A stretch of 64,000 bases of DNA from Curtobacterium sp. 458 (GCF_030406605.1 NZ_CP129104.1:3486687-3550686); one strand, 5' to 3'; counted from the stretch's first letter, positions 16,541 through 26,508 are shown. The notes: a model not told the origin generated them from the sequence alone. A program made the numbers and translations.

Positions 16541-16647
16541 CCGGGCATCGGCGGTCGGATACTGTTTCGACCGACTGGGACAAGTCAAGCGGGGACCACC
16601 GACATTCCCGCCGGGCCGTGTCCCGCACCGACGAAGGGTGAGACGAC

Positions 16648-17292
16648 GTGGCGGACGAACTGCGCGGACAGAAGCCGCTGACGCCGAAGCAGCAGGCGAT
16701 CCTCGACGCCATCCGCGCGTCGATCGCCAGCCGGGGCTACCCGCCGAGCATGCGGGAGATCGGCGACGCGGCCGGCCTCTCCTCGCTCTCGAGCGTCTCC
16801 CACCAGCTCGGACAGCTCGAGCTCGGGGGCTGGATCCGTCGCGACCCGAACCGCCCCCGCGCGCTCGAGGTCCTGGTCGACGAGCCCAGCGCCGACGCCG
16901 ACGGGCCCGACGTCGACGCGACCACGCTCGTGCCGCTCGTCGGCCGCATCGCCGCGGGTGTCCCGATCACGGCCGAACAGCACGTCGACGAGATCATCCC
17001 GCTGCCCCGCCAGCTCGTCGGCACGGGAGACCTCTTCATGCTCAAGGTGGTCGGTGAGTCGATGATCGACGCCGCCATCTGCGACGGGGACTGGGTGGTC
17101 GTCCGCTCACAGCAGACCGCCGAGAACGGTGACGTCGTCGCGGCCATGCTCGACGAGGAAGCCACCGTCAAGGTGTTCCGGCAGCGCGACGGTCACACGT
17201 GGCTGCTCCCCCGCAACTCCGCGTTCGAGCCGATCCTCGGCGACGCCGCCACCGTGCTCGGCAAGGTCGTCGCGGTCCTCCGCTCGATCTGA
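16648..17292 (+). CDS. lexA: SOS repressor LexA
   Basis: A 214-residue repressor and self-cleaving protease. The N-terminal winged helix reads [12 protein letters not shown] and [16 protein letters not shown]. The cleavage site is Ala103-Gly104 (IAAGVPI). The catalytic Ser138 (GESMID) and Lys175 (ATVKVF) are both present. GTG start with GAAGGGTGAG upstream. It is divergent from the LysM gene, with SOS boxes between them, and converges on hflX. RecA, its co-protease, is encoded about 8 kb further on. Confidence 0.98.
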   Translation: MADELRGQKPLTPKQQAILDAIRASIASRGYPPSMREIGDAAGLSSLSSVSHQLGQLELGGWIRRDPNRPRALEVLVDEPSADADGPDVDATTLVPLVGRIAAGVPITAEQHVDEIIPLPRQLVGTGDLFMLKVVGESMIDAAICDGDWVVVRSQQTAENGDVVAAMLDEEATVKVFRQRDGHTWLLPRNSAFEPILGDAATVLGKVVAVLRSI

Positions 17293-17340
17293 CGCGCTGC
17301 GTCGACGCCGCCGCGCGCTGCCCGTGAGCCGCGGCGGTTC

Positions 17341-17405
17341 CGAAACCACGAAACCGACATCGAACCAGTCCTCGAGGCTGGTTCGATGTCGGTTTCGTGG
17401 TTCGA
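17341..17405. repeat. 25-bp-stem palindrome between convergent lexA and hflX
   Basis: A perfect 25-bp stem (17344-17368 with 17378-17402) closes a 9-nt loop. The arm contains ACGAAACCGACATCGAACC. It may be a bidirectional terminator. Related palindromes occur at 19853-19918 and 59156-59224, also between convergent genes. Confidence 0.85.
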
Positions 17406-17467
17406 AGCAGTGGTGAGCGGACCCGCCGGACGCGCGCCGTGCCTCCAGGCCGGGGCGCGCCTGCGCG

Positions 17468-19006
17468 TCAGGACGCGACGGGCGTGACGACGAACGGGTC
17501 GAGCTCCGCGACCTGCCGCTGGAACACCCGCACCTGCAGTCGGGTGCCGTCCTCCACGTAGTCGACCGACTCCACCGCACCCGCGTCGTGCAGCGACGAC
17601 ACCAGGTCCCCTCGGTCGTACGGGATCACCACGGTGAGCGACACGTCGGGCTCGGGCAGTCGGTCCTCGATCGCGGCGAGAAGCTCCGGGATGCCCTCAC
17701 CGGTGCGGGCGGACACGAACACGGCATCCGGCACGAGACCGCGGAGCACGAGCCGCTGCGACTCGTCGACCAGGTCCGCCTTGTTGAACGCGACGATCTC
17801 GGGGATCTCCCGGGCGCCCACGTCGCCAATGACCTCGCGGACCGTCGCGAGCTGTGCGGCGGGGTCGGGGTGCGAGCCGTCGACCACGTGCACGATGACG
17901 TCGGCCTCGCCCACTTCCTCGAGGGTGGACCGGAACGCCTCGACCAGCTGGTGCGGGAGGTTCCGCACGAACCCGACCGTGTCGACGAAGGTGAACTCAC
18001 GGCCCTTGGCGGAGTTCGTGCGTCGGACGGTCGCGTCGAGGGTGGCGAACAGCTGGTTCTGCACCAGCACGCCCGCGCTCGTCAGACGGTTGAGGAGCGA
18101 CGACTTGCCGGCGTTGGTGTAGCCGGCGATCGCGACGCTCGGGACGTCGTTGCGGTGTCGGTCGGCGCGCTTGGCCTCCCGCGCGGGGCGGAACCCGGCG
18201 ATCTGTCGACGGAGCTTCGACATCCGCGTGTGGATGCGGCGACGGTCGAGCTCGATCTTCGTCTCACCAGGGCCACGGGAACCCATGCCCGCACCGCCGG
18301 AGACCTGACCGCCGGCCTGCCGGGACATCGACTCACCCCAACCGCGGAGACGCGGGAGGAGGTACTGCAGCTGCGCGAGTTCGACCTGGGCCTTGCCCTC
18401 GCGGGTCTTGGCGTGCTGGCTGAAGATGTCGAGGATCACGGCCGTGCGGTCGATCACCTTCACCTTCACGACGTCCTCGAGCGCACGACGCTGGGAGGGC
18501 GCGAGCTCGGTGTCCGCGATCACGGTGTCGGCTCCGGTGGCCTTGACCACCATCGCCAGCTCCTCGGCCTTGCCCTTGCCGAGGTAGGTCGCGGGGTCCG
18601 GCGTCGGCCGGCGCTGCAGGAGCCCGTCGAGCACGACGGCGCCGGCGGTCTCGGCGAGGGCGGCGAGCTCGCGGAGGGAGTTCTCCGCGTCCTGGGCGTC
18701 ACCCTGCGGGTACACACCGATGAGGACGACCTGCTCGAGCCGGAGCTGCCGGTACTCGACCTCGGTGACGTCCTCGAGTTCGGTGGAGAGGCCCGTGACA
18801 CGGCGCAGGGCCGCACGGTCCTCGCGGTCGTACTGGTCGCCGTCGCCCGTCCAGCCGTGGTCGTCCACGGAGCGGGTCTGGATCGCCTGGGCCGGGGCGA
18901 AGATCGATGAGGTGGCGCGCTGGTCGGCGTTGCGCAGCACGCGCTCGACGACACCGCCGGCGCTGTCGTCGTGGGACTGGTGGTTCTGCTGAGGGGTATC
19001 CGTCAT
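17468..19006 (-). CDS. hflX: GTPase HflX
   Basis: A 512-residue ribosome-associated GTPase that splits stalled or stress-arrested ribosomes. The N-terminal HflX domain contains PDPATYLGKGKAEELA and NELAPSQRR-like text. A glycine-rich GGAGMGSRGPGETKIELDRR helix leads to the G1 motif GYTNAGKSSLLN (about residue 305) and DTVGFVRNLPHQLVEAF. NKADL follows, and the C-terminal domain is normal. The start is the ATG at 19006; TACCCT lies 9 nt before it, allowing a very short leader. Confidence 0.95.
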   Translation of the reverse strand: MTDTPQQNHQSHDDSAGGVVERVLRNADQRATSSIFAPAQAIQTRSVDDHGWTGDGDQYDREDRAALRRVTGLSTELEDVTEVEYRQLRLEQVVLIGVYPQGDAQDAENSLRELAALAETAGAVVLDGLLQRRPTPDPATYLGKGKAEELAMVVKATGADTVIADTELAPSQRRALEDVVKVKVIDRTAVILDIFSQHAKTREGKAQVELAQLQYLLPRLRGWGESMSRQAGGQVSGGAGMGSRGPGETKIELDRRRIHTRMSKLRRQIAGFRPAREAKRADRHRNDVPSVAIAGYTNAGKSSLLNRLTSAGVLVQNQLFATLDATVRRTNSAKGREFTFVDTVGFVRNLPHQLVEAFRSTLEEVGEADVIVHVVDGSHPDPAAQLATVREVIGDVGAREIPEIVAFNKADLVDESQRLVLRGLVPDAVFVSARTGEGIPELLAAIEDRLPEPDVSLTVVIPYDRGDLVSSLHDAGAVESVDYVEDGTRLQVRVFQRQVAELDPFVVTPVAS

Positions 19007-19055
19007 CCTGTCCACAGGGTACCGCCGCCACGCCCGGGACACACGGGTGAGACGC

Positions 19056-19061
19056 TACGGT
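19056..19061 (+). promoter_or_regulatory. -10 element TACGGT, leaderless start of the methyltransferase gene
   Basis: TACGGT, TCATCC, then ATG at 19068, with no ribosome-binding site. The divergent hflX start is only 61 bp away. Confidence 0.6.
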
Positions 19062-19067
19062 TCATCC

Positions 19068-19679
19068 ATGGCGAACGACCACTACTTCTCCGCCAACCCC
19101 TCGTCGGAGGTCCGCGAGCGCCAGGTGCACGTCACGCTCGCCGGTCGCGGCCTCACCCTCTCGACCGCTGCCGGCGTGTTCAGCCCGGACGGGGTCGACC
19201 GCGGCACGAAGGTCCTGCTCGGCTCAGTGCCGCCGCCGGCCACCGACGGCGCACTCCTCGACGTCGGGTGCGGCTGGGGTCCGATCGCGATCACGATGGC
19301 GCTGGAGTCGCCCGACGCACAGGTCTGGGGCGTGGACGTCAACGAGCGCGTCCTCGGGCTCGCGCGGGCGAACGCGGCGACCGCCGGGGCGACGAACGTC
19401 ACGGTGGCGCTCCCGGACGAGGTCCCCGCCGACCTCCGCTTCCGGACGATGTGGTCGAACCCGCCGATCCGTGTCGGCAAGGACGAACTGCACGACATCC
19501 TGCTGACGTGGCTCCCCCGGCTCGAGGTCGGTGGAGAGGCCTGGCTGGTCGTCTCGAAGGACCTCGGCGGCGACTCGCTCCAACGGTGGTTGCGCGATGC
19601 GCTCGGGTCCGACTTCACCGTGTCGCGGGCATCGACGGACAAGGGGTTCCGGGTCATCCGCGTGCACCGGGGCGCGTAG
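19068..19679 (+). CDS. RsmC-type class I SAM methyltransferase
   Basis: A 203-residue methyltransferase starting MANDHYFSANPSSEVRER. The SAM-binding motif LLDVGCGWGPIAI lies near residues 61-73, and the catalytic motif SNPPIRVG near 130. NPPI belongs to the N2-guanine rRNA methyltransferases RsmC and RlmG. The short length (a single domain) matches the actinobacterial and firmicute versions, which lack the N-terminal pseudo-domain of E. coli RsmC. Methylation of rRNA is therefore likely, but the exact base cannot be stated. Confidence 0.88.
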   Translation: MANDHYFSANPSSEVRERQVHVTLAGRGLTLSTAAGVFSPDGVDRGTKVLLGSVPPPATDGALLDVGCGWGPIAITMALESPDAQVWGVDVNERVLGLARANAATAGATNVTVALPDEVPADLRFRTMWSNPPIRVGKDELHDILLTWLPRLEVGGEAWLVVSKDLGGDSLQRWLRDALGSDFTVSRASTDKGFRVIRVHRGA

Positions 19680-20027
19680 CGCGCGATCCGGACTGGAGGC
19701 GCGACCCACCGGATCGAAGTCGCGCACGTCCCACGGGCCTCCCGGCTGCGGCGGGGCCGCACCGTCGGTCCCGTGCGCGCGCACGTCACGATCCGCACGA
19801 CGCGTCGCGTCGCGTCGCGTCGCGCGTGGCACGACGCCGTGCCAGCAGCATGACGAACCACAGAACCGACATCGAACCGATCCCGGCGCCTGGTTCGACG
19901 TCGGAAACCTGGTTCGACAGCGCCTCGTCGGCGCCAACGGCTCGTCGGCGCCCGCGGTTCGTCGGGACCCACGGTTCGGCGGCGCCCACGGTCGCCGCAC
20001 AGCGTCACACCAACAGGCCGCCCTGCC
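19680..20027. other. 348-bp gene-free spacer with several repeats
   Basis: Between convergent genes. It holds half copies of the GGAGGC/GCCTCC element near 19694 and 19737. A short CGCGT run follows at 19801-19823. The long palindrome 19853-19918 comes next, then GC-rich imperfect repeats (GGCGCC, CACGGTTCG) at 19925-20005. No credible coding frame was seen. Confidence 0.7.
19853..19918. repeat. Palindrome of the convergent-gene family
   Basis: The left arm includes GAACCGACATCGAACC and the right arm GGTTCGACGTCGG, with outer CGAACCA/TGGTTCG pairs. It has more mismatches than the lexA-hflX copy. Confidence 0.75.
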
Positions 20028-20918
20028 TCAGACCGTGAGGTCGCCCGAGAACACCAGCTCGGCGGGTCCGGACAACGCGACGTGCTCGCCGTCCTCCGCC
20101 GCGAACATGCGCACCGTGACGACACCGCCAGGAACCCGGACCCGCCAGGTGTCCGGCGCCCCCGAGCCGACCCAGTGCCGCGTCGCCAGGGCAGCCGCGA
20201 CCGCCCCGGTCCCGCACGAGAGCGTCTCGCCGCTGCCACGCTCGTGCACCCGCATCGTGATCTCGCCGACGCCGTCGTTGATGAGGGGCTCCCCCGGCAG
20301 GACGAACTCGACGTTCGCACCGGACTCCGGCGCGGGGTCGAGGACCGGCACGTAGGTGAGGTCGAGGTCGGCGAGCTCGTCGTCCGTCGCGACGGCGACC
20401 ACGACGTGCGGGTTCCCCACGTCGATGCCGAGGCCCGGCCGGGCGCCGTCGAGGTTCTTCGCCCGGACGAGCACGTCACCGGCGCCGCCGCCCTCGATCC
20501 CGAGCCCCCAGCGGCCGAGGTCGGCCTGGAACCCGTTCGTCGTCCGCTGGATGTCGACCAGCCCCTTGCGGCTGCCGACGGTGAGCGTCTCCCCCGGGGC
20601 GAGGTCCACCAGCCCGGACTCGGTCAGGTACCGCGCGAAGACGCGGATGCCGTTGCCGCACATCTCGGCGACGGTGCCGTCGGCGTTGTGGTAGTCCATG
20701 AACCACACGGCGTCCGGTTCGACCGCGACGAGCGCGCGTCCCTCGGGCAGGGCCTCGGAGCGCACGGCACGGATCACGCCGTCCCCGCCGACACCGAAAC
20801 GGCGGTCCGCGATGGCGCGGATGCGCTCGGGGGTGAGGTCGACGACGGCGTCGGGATCGGCGAACAGGACGAAGTCGTTGCCGGTCCCCTGGCCCTTCGT
20901 GAAGTGCAGCTCGGTCAC
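20028..20918 (-). CDS. dapF: Diaminopimelate epimerase
   Basis: A 296-residue PLP-independent epimerase converting LL- to meso-diaminopimelate for lysine and peptidoglycan. The two catalytic cysteines are in [15 protein letters not shown] (Cys87) and [13 protein letters not shown] (about 234). N-terminal [13 protein letters not shown] is typical. GTG start overlaps the miaA stop by 4 nt (GTGA). A TAGGAT hexamer inside miaA at leaderless spacing could give separate transcription. miaB-miaA-dapF is a conserved actinobacterial order. Confidence 0.97.
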   Translation of the reverse strand: MTELHFTKGQGTGNDFVLFADPDAVVDLTPERIRAIADRRFGVGGDGVIRAVRSEALPEGRALVAVEPDAVWFMDYHNADGTVAEMCGNGIRVFARYLTESGLVDLAPGETLTVGSRKGLVDIQRTTNGFQADLGRWGLGIEGGGAGDVLVRAKNLDGARPGLGIDVGNPHVVVAVATDDELADLDLTYVPVLDPAPESGANVEFVLPGEPLINDGVGEITMRVHERGSGETLSCGTGAVAAALATRHWVGSGAPDTWRVRVPGGVVTVRMFAAEDGEHVALSGPAELVFSGDLTV

Positions 20919-22003
20919 GCCACGATCCTACGGGCCAGCGCCGACAGGTCGGTCCGGTCCGCTCCGGTGACGTCGAGGTCCTCGGCGGCGGTGTACCGCT
21001 TGAACCAGGCGACCTGCCGCCGCGCGTACTTCCGGGTCGCGAGGCTCGTCGCCGCCACCGCCTCGGCGACGGTCGCGTCCCCGCGGAGCACGTCGAGCGC
21101 CTGCGAGTACCCGATCGCCCGCGAGGCGGTCCGCCCCCGCTCCAGACCTGCACCGCGCAGGCGCTCGACCTCGTCGAGGAGTCCGGCGTCGAACATCCGC
21201 TGCGCCCGCGCCTGCAGCGCGTCGACGAGGTGGGCGCGGTCACGTCGCAGGTGCAGGATGCGAGCGGGTCGCCAGGCGCGGGGCGCGGCCGGGAGGCTCG
21301 GGGTGACGACCTCGGACCGGCTCGCGATCTCGAGTGCCCGGATCAGGCGCCGCGGGTTGCGGGCGTCGATGGTCGCCGCTGCGTGCGGGTCGAGGCTGCG
21401 CAGCCGCTCGAGCAGGATGCCCGGTCCGAGCTCGTCGTGCTCCCGTTCGAGCCGTGCGCGGAGTTCCGGGTCGGTGCCAGGGAAGTCGAGGTCGAACAAC
21501 ACGGCGGACACGTACAGTCCGCTCCCGCCGGCGAGGACCGCGACGCCGCCCTCGCCCTGGATCCGTTCGACGTCACGCCGGGCGTCCCGCTGGTACGCGG
21601 CGACACTCGCCTCGTCCGTCACGTCGAGGACGTCGAGCTGCCGGTGCGGGATGCCGTGCCGTTCCTCGGGCGTCAGCTTCGCCGTCCCGATGTCCATGCC
21701 GCGGTAGAGCTGCATCGCGTCGGCGTTCACGACCTCGGCCGGGCGGCCGCTGGCTCGGACCAGGTCGGCGATCGCGACGGCGAGGTCGGACTTCCCCGTG
21801 CCCGTCGCGCCGACGACCGCGATCAGGTCGTCCGCGACGCCGTCGCCCCGCACGGCGTCGTGCTCGGCATCGGCGGCCGGTCCCGTGCCGTGGTCGGCAT
21901 CTTCGGCCCGTGCCTCGCCGGAGCCGGCATCGTCGGCCCGTGCCGCGCCGTGCTCCGCGCCGTTGGCCTGTGCCGTGCCGTCGTCGGCGTCAGCGGCCGA
22001 CAC
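20915..22003 (-). CDS. miaA: tRNA dimethylallyltransferase MiaA
   Basis: This enzyme adds a dimethylallyl group to A37 of tRNAs reading UNN codons, the substrate later used by MiaB. The P-loop [32 protein letters not shown] and ARRQVAWF motifs are present. The start is uncertain. A minimal protein would begin at the GTG at 21853 (312 residues). The frame stays open through reiterated Ala/Asp/Gly codons to GTGs at 22003 and 22045. The 22003 choice overlaps miaB by 14 nt and gives 362 residues with a 50-residue low-complexity N terminus. The core enzyme is certain. Confidence 0.93.
   Translation of the reverse strand: MSAADADDGTAQANGAEHGAARADDAGSGEARAEDADHGTGPAADAEHDAVRGDGVADDLIAVVGATGTGKSDLAVAIADLVRASGRPAEVVNADAMQLYRGMDIGTAKLTPEERHGIPHRQLDVLDVTDEASVAAYQRDARRDVERIQGEGGVAVLAGGSGLYVSAVLFDLDFPGTDPELRARLEREHDELGPGILLERLRSLDPHAAATIDARNPRRLIRALEIASRSEVVTPSLPAAPRAWRPARILHLRRDRAHLVDALQARAQRMFDAGLLDEVERLRGAGLERGRTASRAIGYSQALDVLRGDATVAEAVAATSLATRKYARRQVAWFKRYTAAEDLDVTGADRTDLSALARRIVA
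20925..20930 (-). promoter_or_regulatory. Possible internal -10 TAGGAT for dapF inside miaA
   Basis: TAGGAT, CGTGGC, then the dapF GTG. It lies within the last codons of miaA, so it may be chance. Confidence 0.4.
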
Positions 22004-23483
22004 GGAGCGACGGGAGGCCGAGCGACACCGGACGCGGCCCGTCACCGGGCGTGGACGGCGTCGGCACCCCGCAGCTCTCGGCCTGCGCGCGGTCCCACGC
22101 GTCGCCGGCCCGGGTCCGCCGGATGCGGAGCGGTCCGTCGTTGTCGGCGATCAGGAAGTGCGGCGCGGCGCGCGTCACCTCGACCGTGACGACGTCACCG
22201 GGCCGCGGCACGTCCGAACCGGTCGGCACGGAGAAGTGCACGAGGCGGGAGTCCTCCGCGCGCCCGGACAACCGGTGTGTCTCGTCGTCCTTCTTGCCCT
22301 CACCGGTGGCGACGAGGACCTCGACGCTCCGGCCGACCTGGGCGGCGTTCTCCTCAGCGGTGATGCGCTCCTGCAGGGCGATGAGGCGCTCGTAGCGTTC
22401 CTGCACGACCTCCTTCGGGAGCTGGTCGGGCATCGTCGCGGCCGGGGTCCCGGGGCGGATCGAGTACTGGAAGGTGAACGCGGAGGCGAAGCGCGAGGCC
22501 TCGACGACGCGGAGGGTGTCCTCGAAGTCCTCGTCGGTCTCGCCCGGGAAGCCGACGATGATGTCCGTCGAGATCGCCGCGTGCGGGATCTTCGCCCGGA
22601 CGCGGTCGAGGATGCCGAGGAACCGCTCGCTCCGGTAGCTGCGGCGCATCGCCTTGAGGACGCGGTCGGACCCGGACTGCAGCGGCATGTGCAGCTGCGG
22701 CATGACGTTCGGCGTCTCGGCCATCGCGTCGATCACATCGTCGGTGAAGGCTGCCGGGTGCGGGCTCGTGAAGCGGATGCGCTCGAGGCCCTCGATGGCG
22801 CCGGCTGCTCGGAGGAGCTTGCCGAACGCCTGGCGGTCGCCGAACTCCACACCGTACGAGTTGACGTTCTGCCCGAGGAGGGTGACCTCGATCGCGCCGT
22901 CGTCGACCAGTGCCTGGATCTCGGCGAGGACGTCACCCGGGCGGCGGTCCTTCTCCTTGCCGCGGAGCGACGGGACGATGCAGAACGTGCAGGTGTTGTT
23001 GCACCCGACTGAGATCGACACCCAGCCGCTGTACGTCGAGTCGCGCTTCGTCGGCAGCGTCGAGGGGAAGACGTCGAGCGACTCGAGGATCTCGATCTGC
23101 GCTTCGTCGTTGTGCCGTGCCCGCTCGAGCAGCGTCGGCAGCGACCCCATGTTGTGCGTCCCGAAGACGACGTCCACCCACGGCGCCTTCTCGAGGATCA
23201 CGTTCTTGTCCTTCTGCGCCAGGCAGCCGCCGACCGCGATCTGCATGCCCGGATGCTCGCGCTTCACGCCCGCGAAGTGTCCGAGGTTCCCGTAGAGGCG
23301 GTTGTCGGCGTTCTCGCGCACGGCGCAGGTGTTGATGACGACCACGTCGGCCTGCTCGCCGTCCGCGGCCACGTACCCGGCGGCACGGAGCGACCCGCTC
23401 AGCCGCTCCGAGTCGTGCACGTTCATCTGGCACCCGTAGGTGCGGACTTCGTAGGTGCGGGGGCGCGCTTCGACGGTGGCCAT
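21990..23483 (-). CDS. miaB: tRNA methylthiotransferase MiaB
   Basis: A 497-residue radical-SAM enzyme that makes ms2i6A37 in tRNA. Three N-terminal cysteines for one iron-sulfur cluster are in YGCQMN (Cys18), NTCAVRENA (Cys53) and GGCLAQKD. The radical-SAM cluster motif is CNNTCTFC (about 161-168). A C-terminal TRAM domain follows, with a 40-residue tail ending [14 protein letters not shown] at 23483. TACACT lies 9 nt upstream, so the leader is very short or absent. It is the first gene of miaB-miaA-dapF. Confidence 0.97.
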   Translation of the reverse strand: MATVEARPRTYEVRTYGCQMNVHDSERLSGSLRAAGYVAADGEQADVVVINTCAVRENADNRLYGNLGHFAGVKREHPGMQIAVGGCLAQKDKNVILEKAPWVDVVFGTHNMGSLPTLLERARHNDEAQIEILESLDVFPSTLPTKRDSTYSGWVSISVGCNNTCTFCIVPSLRGKEKDRRPGDVLAEIQALVDDGAIEVTLLGQNVNSYGVEFGDRQAFGKLLRAAGAIEGLERIRFTSPHPAAFTDDVIDAMAETPNVMPQLHMPLQSGSDRVLKAMRRSYRSERFLGILDRVRAKIPHAAISTDIIVGFPGETDEDFEDTLRVVEASRFASAFTFQYSIRPGTPAATMPDQLPKEVVQERYERLIALQERITAEENAAQVGRSVEVLVATGEGKKDDETHRLSGRAEDSRLVHFSVPTGSDVPRPGDVVTVEVTRAAPHFLIADNDGPLRIRRTRAGDAWDRAQAESCGVPTPSTPGDGPRPVSLGLPSLRVGR

Positions 23484-23645
23484 GATCGTCCCAGTGTAGG
23501 TCGCCACGGGCCCGCCTCGAGGACGTCGAAGCGGCCCGTCCGGCGCGGTCTCCGCCGGGGTCAGCGGCGGTGCGGTCGCGGTCCGGCGGCGGTCCGGCGG
23601 TGGTTCGTCCCGCCGCCGCCACCGGCAGGTGTCACGGCTGCGGTG

Positions 23646-24533
23646 CTACTCGAACCGGACCGTGCCGCCACCCGGCCGCGGTCGCCCGGCGGAGCCGTCG
23701 AGCGCGCGCTCGACCGCGATCCGCACGACACCCGAGCCGTAGCCCTTGCGCATCAAGAACCCGGTGAGCCGACGCTCGGCGGTCGCACGGTCGAGTCCCC
23801 GGAGCTGCCCCGCGCGCTTCGCGGCGAGGTCGAGCGCCCGCACGAACTCGTCGTCCTGGTCGTCGGCCGCTGCGTCGAGGGCCGCGTCGATCGCGACCTG
23901 GTCGATGCCCCGGCGGCGGAGCTCCGCCACGACGCCCTGCCGACCGAGGCCCTTGCGCTCGTGCAGCCGGTCGACGAGGTCGGTCGCGAGCGCCACGTCG
24001 TCGAGCAGCCCCACGCGCGTGAGTCGCTCGATCTCGCCCTCGACGACGTCCGGGTCGAGGTCGTGCTGGGTCAGCGTCTTCCGCATCTCCGACGTGCTGA
24101 CCGCGCGACGCCCGAGGGCCCGCATGCTGAACCGCTCGGCGTCGGCGCGCTGTTCGTCCAGGGGCCGAGGTGCGTCCTCGGGCGCGAGCTCCTCGCCCCC
24201 GAGGATGGCGAACACCGACGCGGTCGGGGCGTCGGCCTCGGCATCGTGGTCGTACCCGGCATGCTCTGCGCGGGCGCTCCGCCCGGTGGCGTCTCCGATG
24301 ACCGGGGGCACCCACTCTGCTTGCGCGTACGCACCACGCAGCGACGTCGGCAGCGGTACCGGCGCATCGGCCTCGTCCGCCGTCCGCGGGCCACCGGCGT
24401 CCGCTCCCCCTTCTGGAGCCGGGTCGGGCGTCTGGCTGCCCGCCGCGCCCCGACGCGACCTCGCACCGAAGAGGTCGGTGACCGGTGCGAGGTCGTCGTC
24501 ACCCCGGGGCGAGCGGCCGTCCGGGGAGGTCAC
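23646..24533 (-). CDS. recX: Regulatory protein RecX
   Basis: A 295-residue RecA modulator. The C-terminal 165 residues carry the tandem three-helix RecX repeats ([51 protein letters not shown]). The N-terminal 125 residues are acidic and low complexity, about twice the usual actinobacterial extension, and have no clear fold. The GTG start overlaps the recA stop by 4 nt (GTGA). Coupling keeps RecX in proportion to RecA. Confidence 0.93.
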   Translation of the reverse strand: MTSPDGRSPRGDDDLAPVTDLFGARSRRGAAGSQTPDPAPEGGADAGGPRTADEADAPVPLPTSLRGAYAQAEWVPPVIGDATGRSARAEHAGYDHDAEADAPTASVFAILGGEELAPEDAPRPLDEQRADAERFSMRALGRRAVSTSEMRKTLTQHDLDPDVVEGEIERLTRVGLLDDVALATDLVDRLHERKGLGRQGVVAELRRRGIDQVAIDAALDAAADDQDDEFVRALDLAAKRAGQLRGLDRATAERRLTGFLMRKGYGSGVVRIAVERALDGSAGRPRPGGGTVRFE

Positions 24534-25594
24534 GCGCCCTTGCGCTCGGCGAGCTTCGGCGCGATCGAGTCGACCGGAGCCTCGACCGCAGCGGTCGCCC
24601 CACCGACACCGAGCTTCGCGAGAATCTTGCCCTCGATCTCGGCCGCGATCTCCGGGTTCTGGATGAGGAACGAGCGCGAGTTCTCCTTGCCCTGTCCGAG
24701 CTGGTCACCGTCGTACGTGTACCAGGCGCCGGACTTCTTCACGATGCCGTGGTCGACACCGAAGTCGAGCAGCGAGCCCTCACGCGAGATGCCCACGCCG
24801 TAGAGGATGTCGAACTCGGCCTGCTTGAAGGGCGGCGCCATCTTGTTCTTGACGACCTTCACGCGGGTGCGGTTGCCCACCGCGTCCGTGCCGCTCTTGA
24901 GCGTCTCGATGCGCCGGATGTCGAGGCGCACCGAGGCGTAGAACTTGAGCGCCTTGCCGCCGGCGGTCGTCTCGGGACTGCCGAAGAACACGCCGATCTT
25001 CTCGCGCAGCTGGTTGATGAAGATCATCGTCGTCTGCGTCTGGTTCAGACCGCCCGTGAGCTTGCGGAGCGCCTGCGACATGAGTCGGGCCTGGAGACCC
25101 ACGTGGGAGTCGCCCATCTCGCCCTCGATCTCGGCGCGGGGCACGAGCGCGGCCACGGAGTCGACGACGACGAGGTCGATGGACCCCGAGCGGACGAGCA
25201 TGTCCGCGATCTCGAGTGCCTGCTCACCCGTGTCGGGCTGGGAGACGAGGAGGGCGTCGATGTCGACACCGAGCTTCTTCGCGTACTCGGGGTCAAGCGC
25301 GTGCTCGGCGTCGATGAACGCCGCGATGCCACCGTTGCGCTGCGCGTTCGCGATCGCGTGCAGGGTGAGGGTCGTCTTACCGGACGACTCCGGACCGTAG
25401 ATCTCGATGATGCGGCCGCGCGGGAGTCCGCCGATCCCGAGCGCGACGTCCAGCGCGACCGAACCGGTGGGGATGACGGCGACGGGGGCGCGCTCGTCCG
25501 AGCCGAGGCGCATGACCGTGCCCTTGCCGAACTGACGGTCGATCTGGGCGAGAGCGGTCTCGAGGGCCTTCTCGCGGTCCTGGGGTGAGGGCAT
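24530..25594 (-). CDS. recA: Recombinase RecA
   Basis: A 354-residue DNA recombinase and LexA co-protease. It has the Walker A motif GPESSGKTT (67-75) and the DNA-binding loop segments [21 protein letters not shown] and [18 protein letters not shown]. The C-terminal domain ends [13 protein letters not shown] at 25594 with GAAGGAAG 6 nt upstream. A near-perfect SOS box sits 210 bp upstream, so the mRNA leader is long. recX is translationally coupled downstream. Confidence 0.99.
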   Translation of the reverse strand: MPSPQDREKALETALAQIDRQFGKGTVMRLGSDERAPVAVIPTGSVALDVALGIGGLPRGRIIEIYGPESSGKTTLTLHAIANAQRNGGIAAFIDAEHALDPEYAKKLGVDIDALLVSQPDTGEQALEIADMLVRSGSIDLVVVDSVAALVPRAEIEGEMGDSHVGLQARLMSQALRKLTGGLNQTQTTMIFINQLREKIGVFFGSPETTAGGKALKFYASVRLDIRRIETLKSGTDAVGNRTRVKVVKNKMAPPFKQAEFDILYGVGISREGSLLDFGVDHGIVKKSGAWYTYDGDQLGQGKENSRSFLIQNPEIAAEIEGKILAKLGVGGATAAVEAPVDSIAPKLAERKGA

Positions 25595-25803
25595 GATGCG
25601 CTTCCTTCGTGCTCGATGTGGGCTGCCTGTAGGCTGTCGCGCCACCCCGGCCGGTGCTGCAAGGCCGGTGCTTCTGCGACAAGGCGTCGGGCCTGTCCCG
25701 ATGTCGATCAACCTACGGCGGGCCACCGACATCACTGCCGACGATCACGCTCTCCGTGGAGAGGACACCTGGACGAGTCCGTTGTGCAGGAAGCTACCAC
25801 CGA

Positions 25804-25819
25804 TAGAACACGTGTTCGA
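25804..25819. promoter_or_regulatory. LexA (SOS) box of recA
   Basis: TAGAACACGTGTTCGA matches the consensus TCGAACnnnnGTTCGA at all fixed positions but one. TAGCTT on the minus strand about 10 bp downstream is a possible -10. Confidence 0.85.
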
Positions 25820-25851
25820 GCAACACGCCGAACAGAGTTTCGGGTCGGACG

Positions 25852-26076
25852 TCAGTCCTTCGGCTCGGCGAGCCCCTTGCCGTGCCGCCGGTCGAGCGGT
25901 ACGTCCTGGGAGTCGCAGAGCGCGTCCCACACCGTGCGGGCGTCCACTCCCGCGCGGAGCGCCTCGGCGGCCGAACGACCACCGATCGCCTCGAGGACGA
26001 CGTCCCGGGTGACGACCGCGCCGTAGGCCTCGCCGAACACCTGGTCGACGGCTCGCCAGAACTCACTCACACGCAC
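25852..26076 (-). CDS. DUF3046 family small protein
   Basis: A 74-residue protein (VRVSEFWRAVDQVFGEAYG...), recognisable as the DUF3046 family always found next to recA in Actinobacteria. Function is unknown. It is rich in charged residues, has no membrane segment, and ends GLAEPKD. GTG at 26076 is 6 nt after TAGGGT, a leaderless arrangement; a second GTG two codons further in is possible. It is separated from clgR by a terminator hairpin and from recA by an SOS promoter, so it is probably its own transcription unit. Confidence 0.88.
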   Translation of the reverse strand: MRVSEFWRAVDQVFGEAYGAVVTRDVVLEAIGGRSAAEALRAGVDARTVWDALCDSQDVPLDRRHGKGLAEPKD

Positions 26077-26082
26077 TGGACC

Positions 26083-26088
26083 ACCCTA
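26083..26088 (-). promoter_or_regulatory. -10 element TAGGGT of the DUF3046 gene
   Basis: TAGGGT, GGTCCA, then GTG. It lies only 5 bp after the clgR terminator hairpin. Confidence 0.6.
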
Positions 26089-26092
26089 ACGA

Positions 26093-26126
26093 GAACACCC
26101 CCACCGGCGGACCGGCGGGGGTGTTC
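26093..26126 (-). terminator. Terminator hairpin after clgR
   Basis: GAACACCCCC at 26093-26102 pairs perfectly with GGGGGTGTTC at 26117-26126, and inner CCGG/CCGG can extend the stem. It starts 15 nt after the clgR stop codon. There is no long T tract, as usual in high-GC genomes. Confidence 0.8.
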
Positions 26127-26141
26127 GAGGAGCAGTGCGGG

Positions 26142-26450
26142 TCAGCGCACCGCGAGGTCGTTGTCGAACTCGGCGACGAGCTCGTCGGGCAGCGTGTCGG
26201 GGACGGGCGTGAGCCCCTCGACGACGGCGAGACGGTCGCCCACTTCACGCATGATCGTGGAGATGGGCGTGTCGAGCGCGTCGGCGACCGAAGCGAGGAT
26301 CTCGGAGCTGGCTTCCTTCTGTCCGCGCTCCACCTCGCTGAGGTACCCGAGAGCGACGCTGGCCTTGGACGCGACCTGACGGAGGGTCCGGCCCTTCTGC
26401 AAGCGGAAGTCCCGAAGGACGTCGCCGATTTCCTGACGAACGAGAACCAT
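26142..26450 (-). CDS. clgR: XRE-family regulator ClgR
   Basis: A 102-residue regulator with a helix-turn-helix (about residues 6-65, with GRTLRQVASKASVALGYLSEVERGQKEAS). This is the ClgR signature; ClgR activates clp protease genes and stress functions in Actinobacteria. It lies in the standard cinA-clgR-DUF3046-recA order. The ATG has a strong Shine-Dalgarno, AAGGAGG, unlike the many leaderless neighbours. A perfect inverted repeat overlaps its probable promoter, suggesting autoregulation. The acidic C terminus may be a proteolysis signal. Confidence 0.93.
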   Translation of the reverse strand: MVLVRQEIGDVLRDFRLQKGRTLRQVASKASVALGYLSEVERGQKEASSEILASVADALDTPISTIMREVGDRLAVVEGLTPVPDTLPDELVAEFDNDLAVR

Positions 26451-26508
26451 GAGAACTCCTCCTTCCTGTCGTCTCCGGCCCGCTCGATCGGGGTGATCAA
26501 GATCGGGT

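Noticed and set aside
19080..20479. Long minus-strand frame across the methyltransferase gene and the spacer
   Set aside because: It is antisense to a clear methyltransferase and antisense/offset to dapF, with repeat-derived sequence between.
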